Assembly: GCF_034351645.1 (NCBI RefSeq)
Contig: NZ_CP133782.1
Coordinates: 3,043,001-3,107,000, forward strand
DNA from: Pseudomonas sp. DC1.2
GTDB lineage: Bacteria > Pseudomonadota > Gammaproteobacteria > Pseudomonadales > Pseudomonadaceae
DNA length: 64,000 nucleotides
Reading direction: 5' to 3'
The notes under the pieces: generated by a model
The model's input: the letters and a program-made list of their open reading frames with translations, nothing else
Databases searched by the model: none
Told to the model about the DNA's origin: nothing
Translations under genes and position numbers: made by a program
Shown: positions 54,225-63,138 of the stretch, piece after piece
How positions within the stretch are numbered: position 1 is the first letter of the stretch
How the letters are laid out: each line of letters opens with the position of its first letter

Positions 54225-54677
54225 ATGAAGGGCTTCAAACAAGATGGCTTTACGCTGATTGAGTTGATGGTGGTATTGGTGATCATCGGCATCGCCAGCG
54301 CGGCGGTCAGCCTGAGCATCAAACCGGACCCGTTGCACCTGCTGCGCAAAGACGCCGAGCGTGTTGCGCAATTGCTGCAAGTGGCGCAAGCCGAAGCCCG
54401 GGCCGATGGCCGGCCGATTACCTGGCGGGCAGATGCCAAGGGCTTTCGCTTCAGCCGCCGCGATGACCTTGGCACAGGCGTCGACCACTTCAACAACGAC
54501 CCACAACTGCGGCCACGCACCTGGCAAACCCCGGCGTTGGAGGTGCGACTGCAACCCCGGCAAACACTGGTGTTGAACGCCGAATGGGTCAATCCGCCCG
54601 TGCAACTGCAACTCTCGGACGGAATCAACAGCATCGCCGTGCAACGCAACGCCGCCGGCCAGGTCAGCGTGAAATGA
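54225..54677 (+). CDS. gspH: minor pseudopilin GspH (HxcU-like)
   Basis: A 150-residue pseudopilin: leader MKGFKQDG, then FTLIELMVVLVIIGIASAAV, and the GspH pattern LLQVAQAEARADGRPITWRA. It primes or caps the pseudopilus. AAAGGAG precedes the start. Its stop overlaps the gspJ start (ATGA at 54674-54677). Confidence 0.9.
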   Translation: MKGFKQDGFTLIELMVVLVIIGIASAAVSLSIKPDPLHLLRKDAERVAQLLQVAQAEARADGRPITWRADAKGFRFSRRDDLGTGVDHFNNDPQLRPRTWQTPALEVRLQPRQTLVLNAEWVNPPVQLQLSDGINSIAVQRNAAGQVSVK

Positions 54678-55285
54678 AGCGCCAGCAAGGGTTTACCCTG
54701 ATCGAAGTGATGGTCGCGATCATGCTCATGGCCATCGTCAGTGTCATTGCCTGGCGCGGACTGGACAGCGTCACCCGTGCCGATGCGCATTTACAGGCCA
54801 GTACCGAGCAAACCGAAGCGTTACTGCGCACGCTCAATCAACTGGAGCGCGATGTGGCGATGCGCGCCAGTATTGAGTTGTCGGAGCCGGCGAAACCTGG
54901 CGTCGACGATGACCCGCCCCCCACGGCACCGGCGGCCTTGACGGTAAGAAGTACGGACGGCAAAGGCTTTCGCCTGGACGTGATCCGCTCCGCCGCCGAT
55001 GGCCACGGCGGGCTGCAACGAGTGCGTTGGTGGCTCAAGGGCGACGCCCTTTACCGCGCGGTCGCCGAGGCTCGCAGTCAATACCCGCTGCCAGCACCGA
55101 TGGAGGGCGTGGCCGTGCTCACCCAGGTCAGCGCAGCGACGTTGCGGGTCTGGGAGACGGACAAGGGCTGGCGCTCGTTGAGTGGTAATCGCCAGGAAAA
55201 CCCCTTGGGTATCGAGATCAGTGTGACCCGGCAAACACCGCAAGGGCCCGAGAAGTATCGGCAGGTGATGGGCCCGCTGGACTGA
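54674..55285 (+). CDS. gspJ: minor pseudopilin GspJ (HxcW-like)
   Basis: A 203-residue pseudopilin: leader MKRQQG, then FTLIEVMVAIMLMAIVSVIA. The GspJ core contains LNQLERDVAMRASIE and GGLQRVRWWLKGDALYRAVA. The Met at 54674 is the family start and couples it to gspH; the longer frame from 54584 is inside gspH. It converges with the LysR gene. Confidence 0.92.
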   Translation: MKRQQGFTLIEVMVAIMLMAIVSVIAWRGLDSVTRADAHLQASTEQTEALLRTLNQLERDVAMRASIELSEPAKPGVDDDPPPTAPAALTVRSTDGKGFRLDVIRSAADGHGGLQRVRWWLKGDALYRAVAEARSQYPLPAPMEGVAVLTQVSAATLRVWETDKGWRSLSGNRQENPLGIEISVTRQTPQGPEKYRQVMGPLD

Positions 55286-55299
55286 CCGAACCCCACCAA

Positions 55300-56292
55300 T
55301 CACGCGCCGGCTGACGACTCAAACCATTCCCGCCGCTCGTCAAAAGTGTTGCGGATCAGTTGCGCAATCACCTGCACCTGCGCCGAATCCACGGACTGAG
55401 CATTGACCGCAAGCCACACCTGACGCCGCATGGGCTCGCGGAACACCCCTGGCAACGCGATGAGTCCGCGGTCATAGCGGCTGATGTAGCCGGGCAGCAG
55501 ACCGATGCAAGCGCTGCAACGGATCATTTCCAGCATCAGCTCATAGGATTGCAACTGCACCACCCCGGCCAGCCGCTGCTCCACCAGGCTGTTCCACGGC
55601 CGCAAGCTATCGATCTGGCGATCATGCTGCCACTGCACCAACATGAAGTCCGCCAAGTCATCAACGCTCGCAGGCCGGGCCGTGACCCGTGAATAACGTT
55701 TGGCGATGTGCGGCAGGTAGTCCAGGCGAGCCAGGCATTGCGGCTCGCTGGTGGCGAAAGTTGGCCCGGGGTGAGGTGAATGATCGGTGCCCAGCCAGAC
55801 CACCACGTCGGCGCTGACGGCTTGCAACGACAGCGCGCTGTCCAGGGAAATGATCTCCAGGCGCACACTGGCGTTGCGGCGCAGCAACGAGATCAGGTCC
55901 CGCCCAAGGATGTCATGCAGGATCGACTCGGCCACCGCCACGCGGATCATCGGTTGTTCGAGCACGGGTAACTGATGGTCGTAGGCCAGGGCGATCAACT
56001 GCGCGTGCAACTGCTGCCCTTCACGGCTGAGGCTCAGGACGCTGCCCTGGAAGCTGAACAGTGAGCGTTGCAAACGCTCTTCGAGTTGCGCCAGTTGCTT
56101 GCGCAACACGGTTGACCGAACGTTGAGGCTGCGCGCGGCCTGCATGAAGCAGCCACATCGGGCACTGACCATAAAATACTGCGCAACCTCGGCCTCGATC
56201 TCTATCGCCTGCTTCAGCCAGGCTTCGCTGGTCATCGGCGACGAGCGGTAATCGGTAACACCCTGGCGTCCTGTGGATTCTATAAATGACAT
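55300..56292 (-). CDS. LysR-like transcriptional regulator
   Basis: A 330-residue LTTR. The HTH is at about 35-75 (VSARCGCFMQAARSLNVRST, VLRKQLAQLEERLQRSLF), shifted inward by an N-terminal extension of ~20 residues. The effector domain starts near LPVLEQPMIRVAVAESILHD and includes SVRLEIISLDSALSLQAVSA. ATG 56292 has GGGAG six bases upstream; Met 56235 is an alternative. It lies 85 bases after the TonB/TPS operon on the same strand, in the place PA0701 occupies in P. aeruginosa, and may control the cluster. Confidence 0.85.
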   Translation of the reverse strand: MSFIESTGRQGVTDYRSSPMTSEAWLKQAIEIEAEVAQYFMVSARCGCFMQAARSLNVRSTVLRKQLAQLEERLQRSLFSFQGSVLSLSREGQQLHAQLIALAYDHQLPVLEQPMIRVAVAESILHDILGRDLISLLRRNASVRLEIISLDSALSLQAVSADVVVWLGTDHSPHPGPTFATSEPQCLARLDYLPHIAKRYSRVTARPASVDDLADFMLVQWQHDRQIDSLRPWNSLVEQRLAGVVQLQSYELMLEMIRCSACIGLLPGYISRYDRGLIALPGVFREPMRRQVWLAVNAQSVDSAQVQVIAQLIRNTFDERREWFESSAGA

Positions 56293-56376
56293 CGATGACT
56301 CCCTGTCGATCTTTGTTTGGTTTGAAACGTGCGCGGCTTCGACTGACCCGGAGCAATCCCCTGGGGGAGCAGCCGG

Positions 56377-57309
56377 CTAAGGTTTTTCCTCCAGCACTTT
56401 GTTCAACTGCGCACCGTCAATGCTCAGCGTCGCCGTATTGAGCATGCCGTCCAGGTACGCTTTGGCGATCTGTTCCTGACGCTGGGCACGCAAAGCCTGG
56501 GTCAAGCGCTCGCGCAGTTCATCCAGGGTCGCGACGCGGGCCGGTTGTTGCTCGGTCAGCTTGATCACATGGAAACCCGCCGCACTCTGCACCGGGTCCG
56601 AGACCGCGCCGACTTTGAGTCGCGACACCGCGCCACGTACCTCGGGCACCAGTTGCTGTAACGGTTTCAGGCCGGTGTCACTGACGCCAACCGGTGAATA
56701 CTGGCTCGCCAACGCGGCAAACTCTGCCGGCGCGGCCTGGGCTTTCTTGCTCAGTTCCAATGCCTGCTTGCGCACGTTTTCAAGGCTCTGCGAATCGGCC
56801 ACAGCGAGGAAAATCTGACTGACGCGGTACATCGGCGGCGTCACCCAACCCGACTTGCCCGCCTCATACGCCTGCTGCAACTCGCTGGCGCTGGGGTAGT
56901 CGGCCGGCACTTGGCTGACCGACTGCAAGTAGTCCCGAAAGACAATCTGCTCGGTGGCCGCGCGGGTTTGCGCCTCCACCTCCGGACGCTGCCGCCAGCC
57001 TTGGGCGTCGGCCTGTTCAAGCACCGCTTTTTGCGCCAGGCGCGAACGAATCCAGCTTTCCAGCGCCGCGCGATTGCCGCGCAGTTGCTCTGCAACGTCC
57101 GGCGCAACAGTGGCGAGCAAGTCGCTCAACTCGTGCGCAGTGACCTGTTGCTTGCCCAGCCGCGCCACTGCTGGCCCGTTCACACTCACTGTCGATGGCA
57201 CCGGCTGCTGAGCTGCCACCGGGTCATTGCCCGGCCGGAGCCACAACGCAACAGCCACCCCTAACACGGCAAATGCTGCCACGCTCACCACTGCCCCTGG
57301 CTTTTTCAC
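56377..57309 (-). CDS. parvulin-type peptidyl-prolyl isomerase (PpiC/SurA-like)
   Basis: A 310-residue protein with an N-terminal membrane anchor or signal (VVSVAAFAVLGVAVALWL). A SurA-like chaperone region (QQVTAHELSDLLATVAPDVA) follows, then a parvulin domain at about 160-265 (PPMYRVSQIFLAVAD, DPVQSAAGFHVIKLTEQQPA). It probably folds outer-membrane or secreted partners of the operon in the periplasm. The start is GTG 57309, overlapping the YbjN stop (GTGA). It is the last gene of the tpsB operon. Confidence 0.88.
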   Translation of the reverse strand: MKKPGAVVSVAAFAVLGVAVALWLRPGNDPVAAQQPVPSTVSVNGPAVARLGKQQVTAHELSDLLATVAPDVAEQLRGNRAALESWIRSRLAQKAVLEQADAQGWRQRPEVEAQTRAATEQIVFRDYLQSVSQVPADYPSASELQQAYEAGKSGWVTPPMYRVSQIFLAVADSQSLENVRKQALELSKKAQAAPAEFAALASQYSPVGVSDTGLKPLQQLVPEVRGAVSRLKVGAVSDPVQSAAGFHVIKLTEQQPARVATLDELRERLTQALRAQRQEQIAKAYLDGMLNTATLSIDGAQLNKVLEEKP

Positions 57310-57782
57310 AGCGCTGCGACCTCTTGCGCCGCCTCGACGGTTTCAGCCTGAGCCTGCAACTGCGCAGCGTTCTGACTGTACTCGCGCAGGTAAACGATGA
57401 ACTCCTGAAGCAGCCGATCCCACAATTCCAACTGGCCCTTGAGGTGTTCTTCACTTACCCCGGCGGCCACTACTACGTCCATTTCCATCACCAGAAACTC
57501 ACCCTGCACCGACAACCGGGCAAACCGCCGCGAAGCGTTCCACAGTTCCGCCAGGCCGGCCGGCAATGCGCCCTGCACGCGCAAGGCGCAACTGAATGTG
57601 AAATCGACGTACCCGCCCTGCTCCGGCGCCGGGTTGCCGAAACGCACCGCATAACCGATGCCCTGGCTGGCGCTGAGTAATTGCACGATGCCGTTCTGCT
57701 CGGTCTGATTGACCCGGTAACCGGCGGCTTGCAGCACGTCAGTCAGGGAATCGGGCGCTACGTGGCTGATCAATTGAGTCAT
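57306..57782 (-). CDS. YbjN/TY-chaperone-like small protein
   Basis: A 158-residue soluble protein without signal peptide: SLTDVLQAAGYRVNQTEQNG, YVDFTFSCALRVQG, LWNASRRFARLSVQGEFLVM. These segments fit the YbjN domain fold, related to secretion-chaperone-like proteins. The C-terminal helix (LREYSQNAAQLQAQAETVEA) is Gln/Ala rich. It is located between the coiled-coil protein and the isomerase in the same operon. Function is unknown; a cytoplasmic helper role is plausible. Confidence 0.72.
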   Translation of the reverse strand: MTQLISHVAPDSLTDVLQAAGYRVNQTEQNGIVQLLSASQGIGYAVRFGNPAPEQGGYVDFTFSCALRVQGALPAGLAELWNASRRFARLSVQGEFLVMEMDVVVAAGVSEEHLKGQLELWDRLLQEFIVYLREYSQNAAQLQAQAETVEAAQEVAAL

Positions 57783-57799
57783 AAGGTTGTTCCTTGTAC

Positions 57800-58429
57800 T
57801 TAGTGAGCGAGCGCCGCCTGGGGCGTGTCGTATTGCGTTTTGTAGAGTTCATCGCCCATGCCTTGGGCCAGCTCTTCGAACTTGACCCTGGCTGAACCGG
57901 CAAACGGTTGGCGAATCTTCATCACGTCGCCGACGTCGATTTTCTCGTAGGCCGCAAGAATCTCCTTGGCCACGCCGTACATCTGCTGATTCTTGGCTGA
58001 ACATTGCTGCAAGTGTGTGTCACGTTCGGCCAACTGCGCCTGAAGCGTTGACCGCTCGGCCTCTTTGGCCCGGGCCATGACTAACAACTCCTCGTAAGCT
58101 TTCTTGAACTTGCCGACTTGTTCACTGCTGGCCGCCGCTTGCGCCTGAGCCTGGTTTTGCAGACGGTCGTGCTGTCCGGCCAATTGCTCGGCCACGCCAC
58201 GCGCCTTGGCCAGTTCGGCGTTCAGTTGTTGGATCTGCGCCTGGGCGGCCTTCGCTTCACCTTGCGCGGCCAATTGCGCGGCGCTGGCCTGCGCTTGCTG
58301 ACTTTGCAACGCTTGTAACTGCTGGGTGGTGGTGCGCAACTGGGTGCGCAAGCGCTCTTCCATGCCTTCGGCGCTCGCCCCCTGCGCGATCAGCAGCCCC
58401 AGCGTTAGCAGCAAAATGGGTGGTTTCAT
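57800..58429 (-). CDS. periplasmic coiled-coil protein of unknown function
   Basis: A 209-residue protein with signal peptide MKPPILLLTLGLLIAQGASA. A long Gln/Ala-rich coiled coil follows (about 30-140, with repeated QAQASAAQLAAQGE-type heptads), then a conserved-looking C-terminus KNQQMYGVAKEILAAYEKID and GDELYKTQYDTP. ATG 58429 is preceded by GGGAGAG. It lies 17 bases from the porin gene. It probably spans or scaffolds in the periplasm next to the TonB complex. Confidence 0.78.
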   Translation of the reverse strand: MKPPILLLTLGLLIAQGASAEGMEERLRTQLRTTTQQLQALQSQQAQASAAQLAAQGEAKAAQAQIQQLNAELAKARGVAEQLAGQHDRLQNQAQAQAAASSEQVGKFKKAYEELLVMARAKEAERSTLQAQLAERDTHLQQCSAKNQQMYGVAKEILAAYEKIDVGDVMKIRQPFAGSARVKFEELAQGMGDELYKTQYDTPQAALAH

Positions 58430-58446
58430 CAAGCTCTCCCGGCGCC

Positions 58447-60141
58447 CTAGAAGCGCGTATTGATTTCAAGCTGCAAGACATCGACATCGAACGGCGCACC
58501 GTACACGGCCTCGGAACTCAACCAGCGACCGGTGGCGTAAACATTCTTCGCCAGCCCGTAGTTGCCGCCCAGGACATAGCCCTTGGCATTGGTGCCGCCC
58601 AAGTGGAAGGAAGAATCGTTGAAGCCATCCGGCAAAGCGTCGGGCTGGATGTATTTGTAGCCAGCGAAGAGGTTCCAGTCGCCCTGCTTCTTCAGCTCCA
58701 GCGCACTGCCCAGGGTGAACTGCACCATCCAGGCATTGGCGCCGCTTTGCACATTGCCGCTGCTGTCGAGGTTGTTGACGAGCTGCCCCGCCGAGCGTTT
58801 GCGCATGTCGTTTTCGTCGTAGCCCAGGTTGTGGATGTAGTTGCCCTGGCTGCGCAGTTTGAAGTCTTGCGGCAGGTCGGCGTCCCACATCAGGTTCAGG
58901 TCCAGCAGGTTGAACTGCGAGGCCAGGCCGACAAATTGCGGCTGCGGCGTGGCGGCCGGGTTCAGCGGGTTCGGCGCGATGTCGCGCAGCAGGAATACCG
59001 AGTTGCCCTTCTGCATGAACGCCGAACGCGTGCCGTCGGTGTCGCAACCCGGCGCACCCGCCCAGGGTTCGCAGGGGCTGGAGCGTTGGCCCTGGATGTC
59101 GTCAAAACGGTAATACGCCAGCGCACCCTTGAGGCGGTTGTTGCTGTTGATCGCCCAATTGGCGCCGACCTGCGCGCCGTACAGCCACTTGTTGGCGCTG
59201 CTTTCCTTATCAAAACCATTGCTGGTGGTGGTGTCGTTGCTGTAGTCAACCGGAAACGCGCCAACCGTGCCAAACATCCCCCAGTCACGGGTGAACGGAT
59301 GGTCGAAAATCGCCGCCACGCCGTCAAAGTTCAGGTCGTTGGAATACAGCATGTCGGTGGACATGAACGGGTTAGCAAATCGCCCGCCGGTCAGGGTCAA
59401 CTGCTCGGACGGCTTCCAGGCCAGGTAACCCTGATCGAGCCAGATTTCTTTTTTGGCGAACCCGCCACCCAGGGTCTGAGTGGTGGACACCGGATTGTTG
59501 TCCGAGCCGGTGCCAATGCGGATGCCAGCGGTCCACTGCGGCGCGACCAACGCGGTCATGCCCAGCCGGGCCCTCAGGCGCATTTGGTTAGAGCGGTCTT
59601 CACGGGTGTTGAGTAACGGCGGCAGGCTGGTGCTGCTGTTGGGGTTCACGTCATACGGGCCGTTGTTGTTGAGCTTGGAGAAGTCGACGATTTCGTTGCT
59701 GTTGGTGCCCGAGTAGTAACGCGACTCATCCCGCAGGCGAATGTCGCCGTCAAAGCTGATGCGCGATACCCACTCCGGAAAGGTATTGGGCTGTGCCCAA
59801 TTTTCCTGTTTGGCGGTGGCCATTACCTCCGCCTTGACCTGATCGCGGATCTGATCGCGAACGGCCGTCGGCACGTATTGCACCCGCACGTCGCCGGGCG
59901 CGGTGGCGGGCCCCGAGGCCACCGCTGCCGTGGCCGTTTGACGGGCTTGCAGCGCTTCTTTTTCCGCTTGGGCAATCAGGCCTTCGGCCTGGTCCTGTTT
60001 CAAAACACCCTGCTGTACCAGCAAGCGGATCAGATTGATTGTGGCGTTTTCCGAGGGCGCAGGGGCTGCCGCCGCATGCCCGACCAGGGTCGCAATGACC
60101 ATGCCGACCGCCAGGGACAATCGATTCACGTTGGAAATCAT
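58447..60141 (-). CDS. putative outer-membrane porin
   Basis: A 564-residue protein: signal peptide MISNVNRLSLAVGMVIATLV ending near GHAAA. An N-terminal helical/coiled segment (LIRLLVQQGVLKQDQAEGLIAQA) leads to a beta-barrel starting WVSRISFDGDIRLRDESRYY and ending in the aromatic C-terminal strand VDVLQLEINTRF. This is the 'putative porin' family (PF16930-like). The start at 60141 is chosen over GTG 60147; AAGGAG is upstream of both. In the operon it follows the TonB-like gene by 40 bases, so it may be the TonB complex's outer-membrane partner, although no TonB box or plug is seen. Confidence 0.8.
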   Translation of the reverse strand: MISNVNRLSLAVGMVIATLVGHAAAAPAPSENATINLIRLLVQQGVLKQDQAEGLIAQAEKEALQARQTATAAVASGPATAPGDVRVQYVPTAVRDQIRDQVKAEVMATAKQENWAQPNTFPEWVSRISFDGDIRLRDESRYYSGTNSNEIVDFSKLNNNGPYDVNPNSSTSLPPLLNTREDRSNQMRLRARLGMTALVAPQWTAGIRIGTGSDNNPVSTTQTLGGGFAKKEIWLDQGYLAWKPSEQLTLTGGRFANPFMSTDMLYSNDLNFDGVAAIFDHPFTRDWGMFGTVGAFPVDYSNDTTTSNGFDKESSANKWLYGAQVGANWAINSNNRLKGALAYYRFDDIQGQRSSPCEPWAGAPGCDTDGTRSAFMQKGNSVFLLRDIAPNPLNPAATPQPQFVGLASQFNLLDLNLMWDADLPQDFKLRSQGNYIHNLGYDENDMRKRSAGQLVNNLDSSGNVQSGANAWMVQFTLGSALELKKQGDWNLFAGYKYIQPDALPDGFNDSSFHLGGTNAKGYVLGGNYGLAKNVYATGRWLSSEAVYGAPFDVDVLQLEINTRF

Positions 60142-60181
60142 CTGCACACAACTCCTTTTGGCAAAGCTGAAAAATGTTTGA

Positions 60182-60886
60182 TTAACCCGGACGCCGCCCT
60201 TGCAGGGACAGGCGCACGGGTAACGTCATGGAGGCCGGTGGCCGTTCACTCAGGTGTGGCGCGGCGCGCAGTGCGGCGAGCACCTGTGCGTCGACGTCGG
60301 GGTTAGCGCTAGACTTCACCAGCTCGACACGGGTGATCTCTCCGACGCTGCTCAGCCACACGTCGGCTTGCAGCGAGAAGGCCTGGTTGCGCAGGTCCGG
60401 GTTCTCTCGCAGCAAGCGCTGAAAGGTGAACGCCAGAAACTGGCTGTAGGTGCCATTGCCCAACCGCCCACCGCCGGCCCCTGCCATGCCGCCGCCCTTG
60501 CCAGCACCGATGTTGAAAGCGTCGTTGCCGGACTGGGCAGCGCCGTCCATTTGCATCGGGTTAGCCAAGTCGTCGGCCGGTGATGGCGGCGCCTCTTCTT
60601 CAGGCTTGACCTCTTGCGGCTCCGGCGTCGGCTCGGGCTCGACCATCTTTTCTTCGACCGGCGTCTGCGGCTCTGGCGGTTTTTCCGGCGGCGGAGGGGG
60701 CGGTGGCGGTAACGCAATGATGGTCGGCACTTTCGGGGCTTCGCGGCGGATGCCACTCATGTCGTTGGCCCACTGCCAGAGCAACCATGCGGCCACGGCC
60801 CCGAGCAGCAAACCGGCGCCCCACTTGACGAAGCGCGCAGGGGACTTTTTCACGGGCGAAGGGCTGATAGGGCGTTGTGCGGTCAT
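60182..60886 (-). CDS. tonB: TonB-like energy-transducing protein
   Basis: A 234-residue protein: basic N-terminus, one membrane helix (GAGLLLGAVAAWLLWQWAND), a Pro/Glu-rich spacer (LPPPPPPPPEKPPEPQTPVE) and a Gly-rich hinge. The C-terminal TonB fold is at about 145-234 (FLAFTFQRLLRENPDLRNQA, ADVWLSSVGEITRVELVKSS, SLQGRRP). It sits directly after exbB and exbD, 2 bases from the exbD stop. It should transmit proton-motive force to an outer-membrane partner of this operon. Confidence 0.88.
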   Translation of the reverse strand: MTAQRPISPSPVKKSPARFVKWGAGLLLGAVAAWLLWQWANDMSGIRREAPKVPTIIALPPPPPPPPEKPPEPQTPVEEKMVEPEPTPEPQEVKPEEEAPPSPADDLANPMQMDGAAQSGNDAFNIGAGKGGGMAGAGGGRLGNGTYSQFLAFTFQRLLRENPDLRNQAFSLQADVWLSSVGEITRVELVKSSANPDVDAQVLAALRAAPHLSERPPASMTLPVRLSLQGRRPG

Positions 60887-60888
60887 GG

Positions 60889-61314
60889 TCAGCCCTTACT
60901 CGGCTTGCCGGTGACAAGGCCGACCTGGGACAGCTCCAGACGCCGCAACAGGTCCAGCACCTCAATCACTTTCTGGTACTGCACCGTGGCGTCGCCGCGC
61001 ACGATCACCGGAAAATCCGGGCTCTGCGCCTTCTCAATGCGCAGGCGATCGTCCAGTTCGGCCAGGGTCACCGGGTACGCGTCGAGGAACACCTGGCCGA
61101 CGTCATTGATCGAAATCGCCTTGGTTTTGGCTGCGGACAGCGACACCGAGGCGCTGGCCTTGGGCAAGTTGATCTGGATGCCCGAAACCTGGGCGGTGGC
61201 GGTAAGAATAAACATCACCAACACCACCATCAGCACATCCACCAGAGGCGTGATGTTGATGCTGTCCACCGGTGCGTCATCTTCATCGTCATGCGCGGCA
61301 TTCACGGAAGCCAT
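60889..61314 (-). CDS. exbD: ExbD/TolR-family proton channel subunit
   Basis: A 141-residue protein with a single membrane helix carrying the proton-path Asp: INITPLVDVLMVVLVMFILT. The periplasmic domain has the ExbD pattern (INLPKASASVSLSAAKTKAI, FPVIVRGDATVQYQKVIEVL). It works with the ExbB fusion and TonB encoded on either side. It begins 11 bases after the exbB stop. Confidence 0.93.
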   Translation of the reverse strand: MASVNAAHDDEDDAPVDSINITPLVDVLMVVLVMFILTATAQVSGIQINLPKASASVSLSAAKTKAISINDVGQVFLDAYPVTLAELDDRLRIEKAQSPDFPVIVRGDATVQYQKVIEVLDLLRRLELSQVGLVTGKPSKG

Positions 61315-61325
61315 GTCAGTGCTCC

Positions 61326-63125
61326 TCAGGCCGGTACGGACGTGTTGGTGTGGTTGCCACGGCGATGCGCCGTCTCACTGAACTGACTTTCGCCGTGCAT
61401 CTCCGCCAGACGAGTAATGAACTCATCGACGAAGACCCGCATGTCAGCGCTGATCTCTTTGTTGCGGGTGATCAGCCGGTTGTAGCCAAACAGCGCCGGG
61501 ATCGCGACGAACAAGCCCATGGCCGTGGCCAGCAACGCGGCGGCCATGCCCGGCGCGATGGCGTTGATGTTGACGTCACCGGCCATGGCGGTGCCGAGGA
61601 ACACCACCATGATCCCCAGCACCGTGCCGAGCAGCCCGATGTAAGGCCCGCCGGCAATCGCGTTGGACAGGGTCGAGAGTTTCGAACTGAGCGCCTGATT
61701 CTCGCGGGTGCGTACACCGTCCATGGAGCAGCGGATGGCTTCGATGGTCGCCGCCGACACCGACGACGTATCGGCACCCTGTTCGCGACGAGTGCGAATT
61801 TCTTTGACCGCCACCTGGTACAACCGCCACAGGGACGAGTGCTGCAAACGTTGAGCGAGGTCTTGATCGTCGGCGAACATTTCCAGGCGCGTGCCGACCT
61901 TGGCGAACTGCTCGCGGAAACCTTCGTTGGCCGCAGAGACCCGGCTGACCATGCGATTTTTTCGAATCATGATGACCCACGACTGGAACATCATCAGCAC
62001 CAGCACGGCGATGATCACCCAGGCATCCACCGGCACCGCATTGAGCAGGAAGCCCAAGCTGCCAAAGCCAAAGCCCGACTGTTGTTCATCGACGCCGTAA
62101 GCTACCAGCTTCGATTCGGCACCTTGTGCATTGGCGTCAGCCAGAAGCAGTGCGGCCGGTCGAGCGACTTTGGACAGCCGCAACTCGTCGATAGCCCCGC
62201 TAAACGGCAGGTAAGCGCTGGGAGCCAAGTCTGCACCGATGGCCATGACCGAATTGAACGCCGGCATTGCCACGCCGAGGCTCGCCGTCTCGCGACCATT
62301 GACGTACAGCACAACCTGGCTGCCTTCGGCGGTCAGCGCCAGATGCTGCCATTGGCCAGGATTCAGCGCTTGCGTGGACACGGCGCGCTGACCATCGATC
62401 TCTACGAACGGCATCCCCTGATTCAAGCCAAGCAACAGGCTGTTCTGGCCTTCACGCCGCGCAAGCAGCAGTTGCTCGCCATTGGCCTGATCCAGACGCA
62501 GCCAGGCACTTAAGGTGAACGCACTGCCGGCGTTGTGTTGCAACGAAGGACTGGCCGGCAGGAGCAGCGGCTGACCACTGAACTGCAACGCCCGCCCGAT
62601 CACGCCGTCGATGCTCGCCCCGGTAGCGCTCTGGGCCGTGTTGCCATAGGCCGATGTGTCTTTGACCGGTGTGCCGTTGGCGCCGTCGAAGTGATAGAGC
62701 GCGGTGTAATTCGGGTCGAAGGTCAACTGACCATTGCCGGTGGCCGGCGCTTTCGGGTTGCCGTAATACATCCAGATGTCCTGCCGCTGCCCCCCTTCGA
62801 CTTTCGGCACATCGACCCAGATCAGCGCCATCCCCATCAACGGGTCAAAGCTTTCGAGTTGGTGGTTGAGCACGGTTTTGTCATCGGCGGCGACAAAGCG
62901 CAGGTCTGCGCCGTCGTCCTTGACGCCGTCAAAGGTGAAGTTGCCGGTGTGCAGGCGCACCAGCAGCGCCGTGCGGCCCAACGCTTGGTTGATCGCCGCG
63001 CCCTGAGGCGTGGTGTCCACGGAAATCTGCTTGCGGTAATGCCAGTCGTCCTGCCACCAGGCCTGGGCCGTGGCCGGGAGCACGAAGCCCAGGCAGATCA
63101 AAAAAGCGATGAGTAGGCGCTGCAT
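61326..63125 (-). CDS. exbB: ExbB/TolQ-family subunit fused to periplasmic DUF2341 and LamG-like domains
   Basis: A 599-residue three-part protein. Signal peptide MQRLLIAFLICLGFVLPATA is followed by a DUF2341 domain at ~25-125 (WHYRKQISVDTT, GADLRFVAADDKTVLNHQLE, IWMYYGNP). A LamG/concanavalin-like fold spans ~142-322 (YHFDGANGTPVKDTSAYGN, FTLSAWLRLDQANGEQLLLA, WQHLALTAEGSQVVLYVNGR, GAIDELRLSK). The C-terminal MotA/TolQ/ExbB domain starts near residue 362 (VDAWVIIAVLVLMMFQSWVI) and includes GPYIGLLGTVLGIMVVFLGT and AAALLATAMGLFVAIPALFG. The start at 63125 follows AGGAG. Ordinary ExbB is about 240 residues, so a large lectin-like extracytoplasmic sensor or anchor is added to the proton channel. 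Confidence 0.9.
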   Translation of the reverse strand: MQRLLIAFLICLGFVLPATAQAWWQDDWHYRKQISVDTTPQGAAINQALGRTALLVRLHTGNFTFDGVKDDGADLRFVAADDKTVLNHQLESFDPLMGMALIWVDVPKVEGGQRQDIWMYYGNPKAPATGNGQLTFDPNYTALYHFDGANGTPVKDTSAYGNTAQSATGASIDGVIGRALQFSGQPLLLPASPSLQHNAGSAFTLSAWLRLDQANGEQLLLARREGQNSLLLGLNQGMPFVEIDGQRAVSTQALNPGQWQHLALTAEGSQVVLYVNGRETASLGVAMPAFNSVMAIGADLAPSAYLPFSGAIDELRLSKVARPAALLLADANAQGAESKLVAYGVDEQQSGFGFGSLGFLLNAVPVDAWVIIAVLVLMMFQSWVIMIRKNRMVSRVSAANEGFREQFAKVGTRLEMFADDQDLAQRLQHSSLWRLYQVAVKEIRTRREQGADTSSVSAATIEAIRCSMDGVRTRENQALSSKLSTLSNAIAGGPYIGLLGTVLGIMVVFLGTAMAGDVNINAIAPGMAAALLATAMGLFVAIPALFGYNRLITRNKEISADMRVFVDEFITRLAEMHGESQFSETAHRRGNHTNTSVPA

Positions 63126-63138
63126 GAAAATGCTCCTG

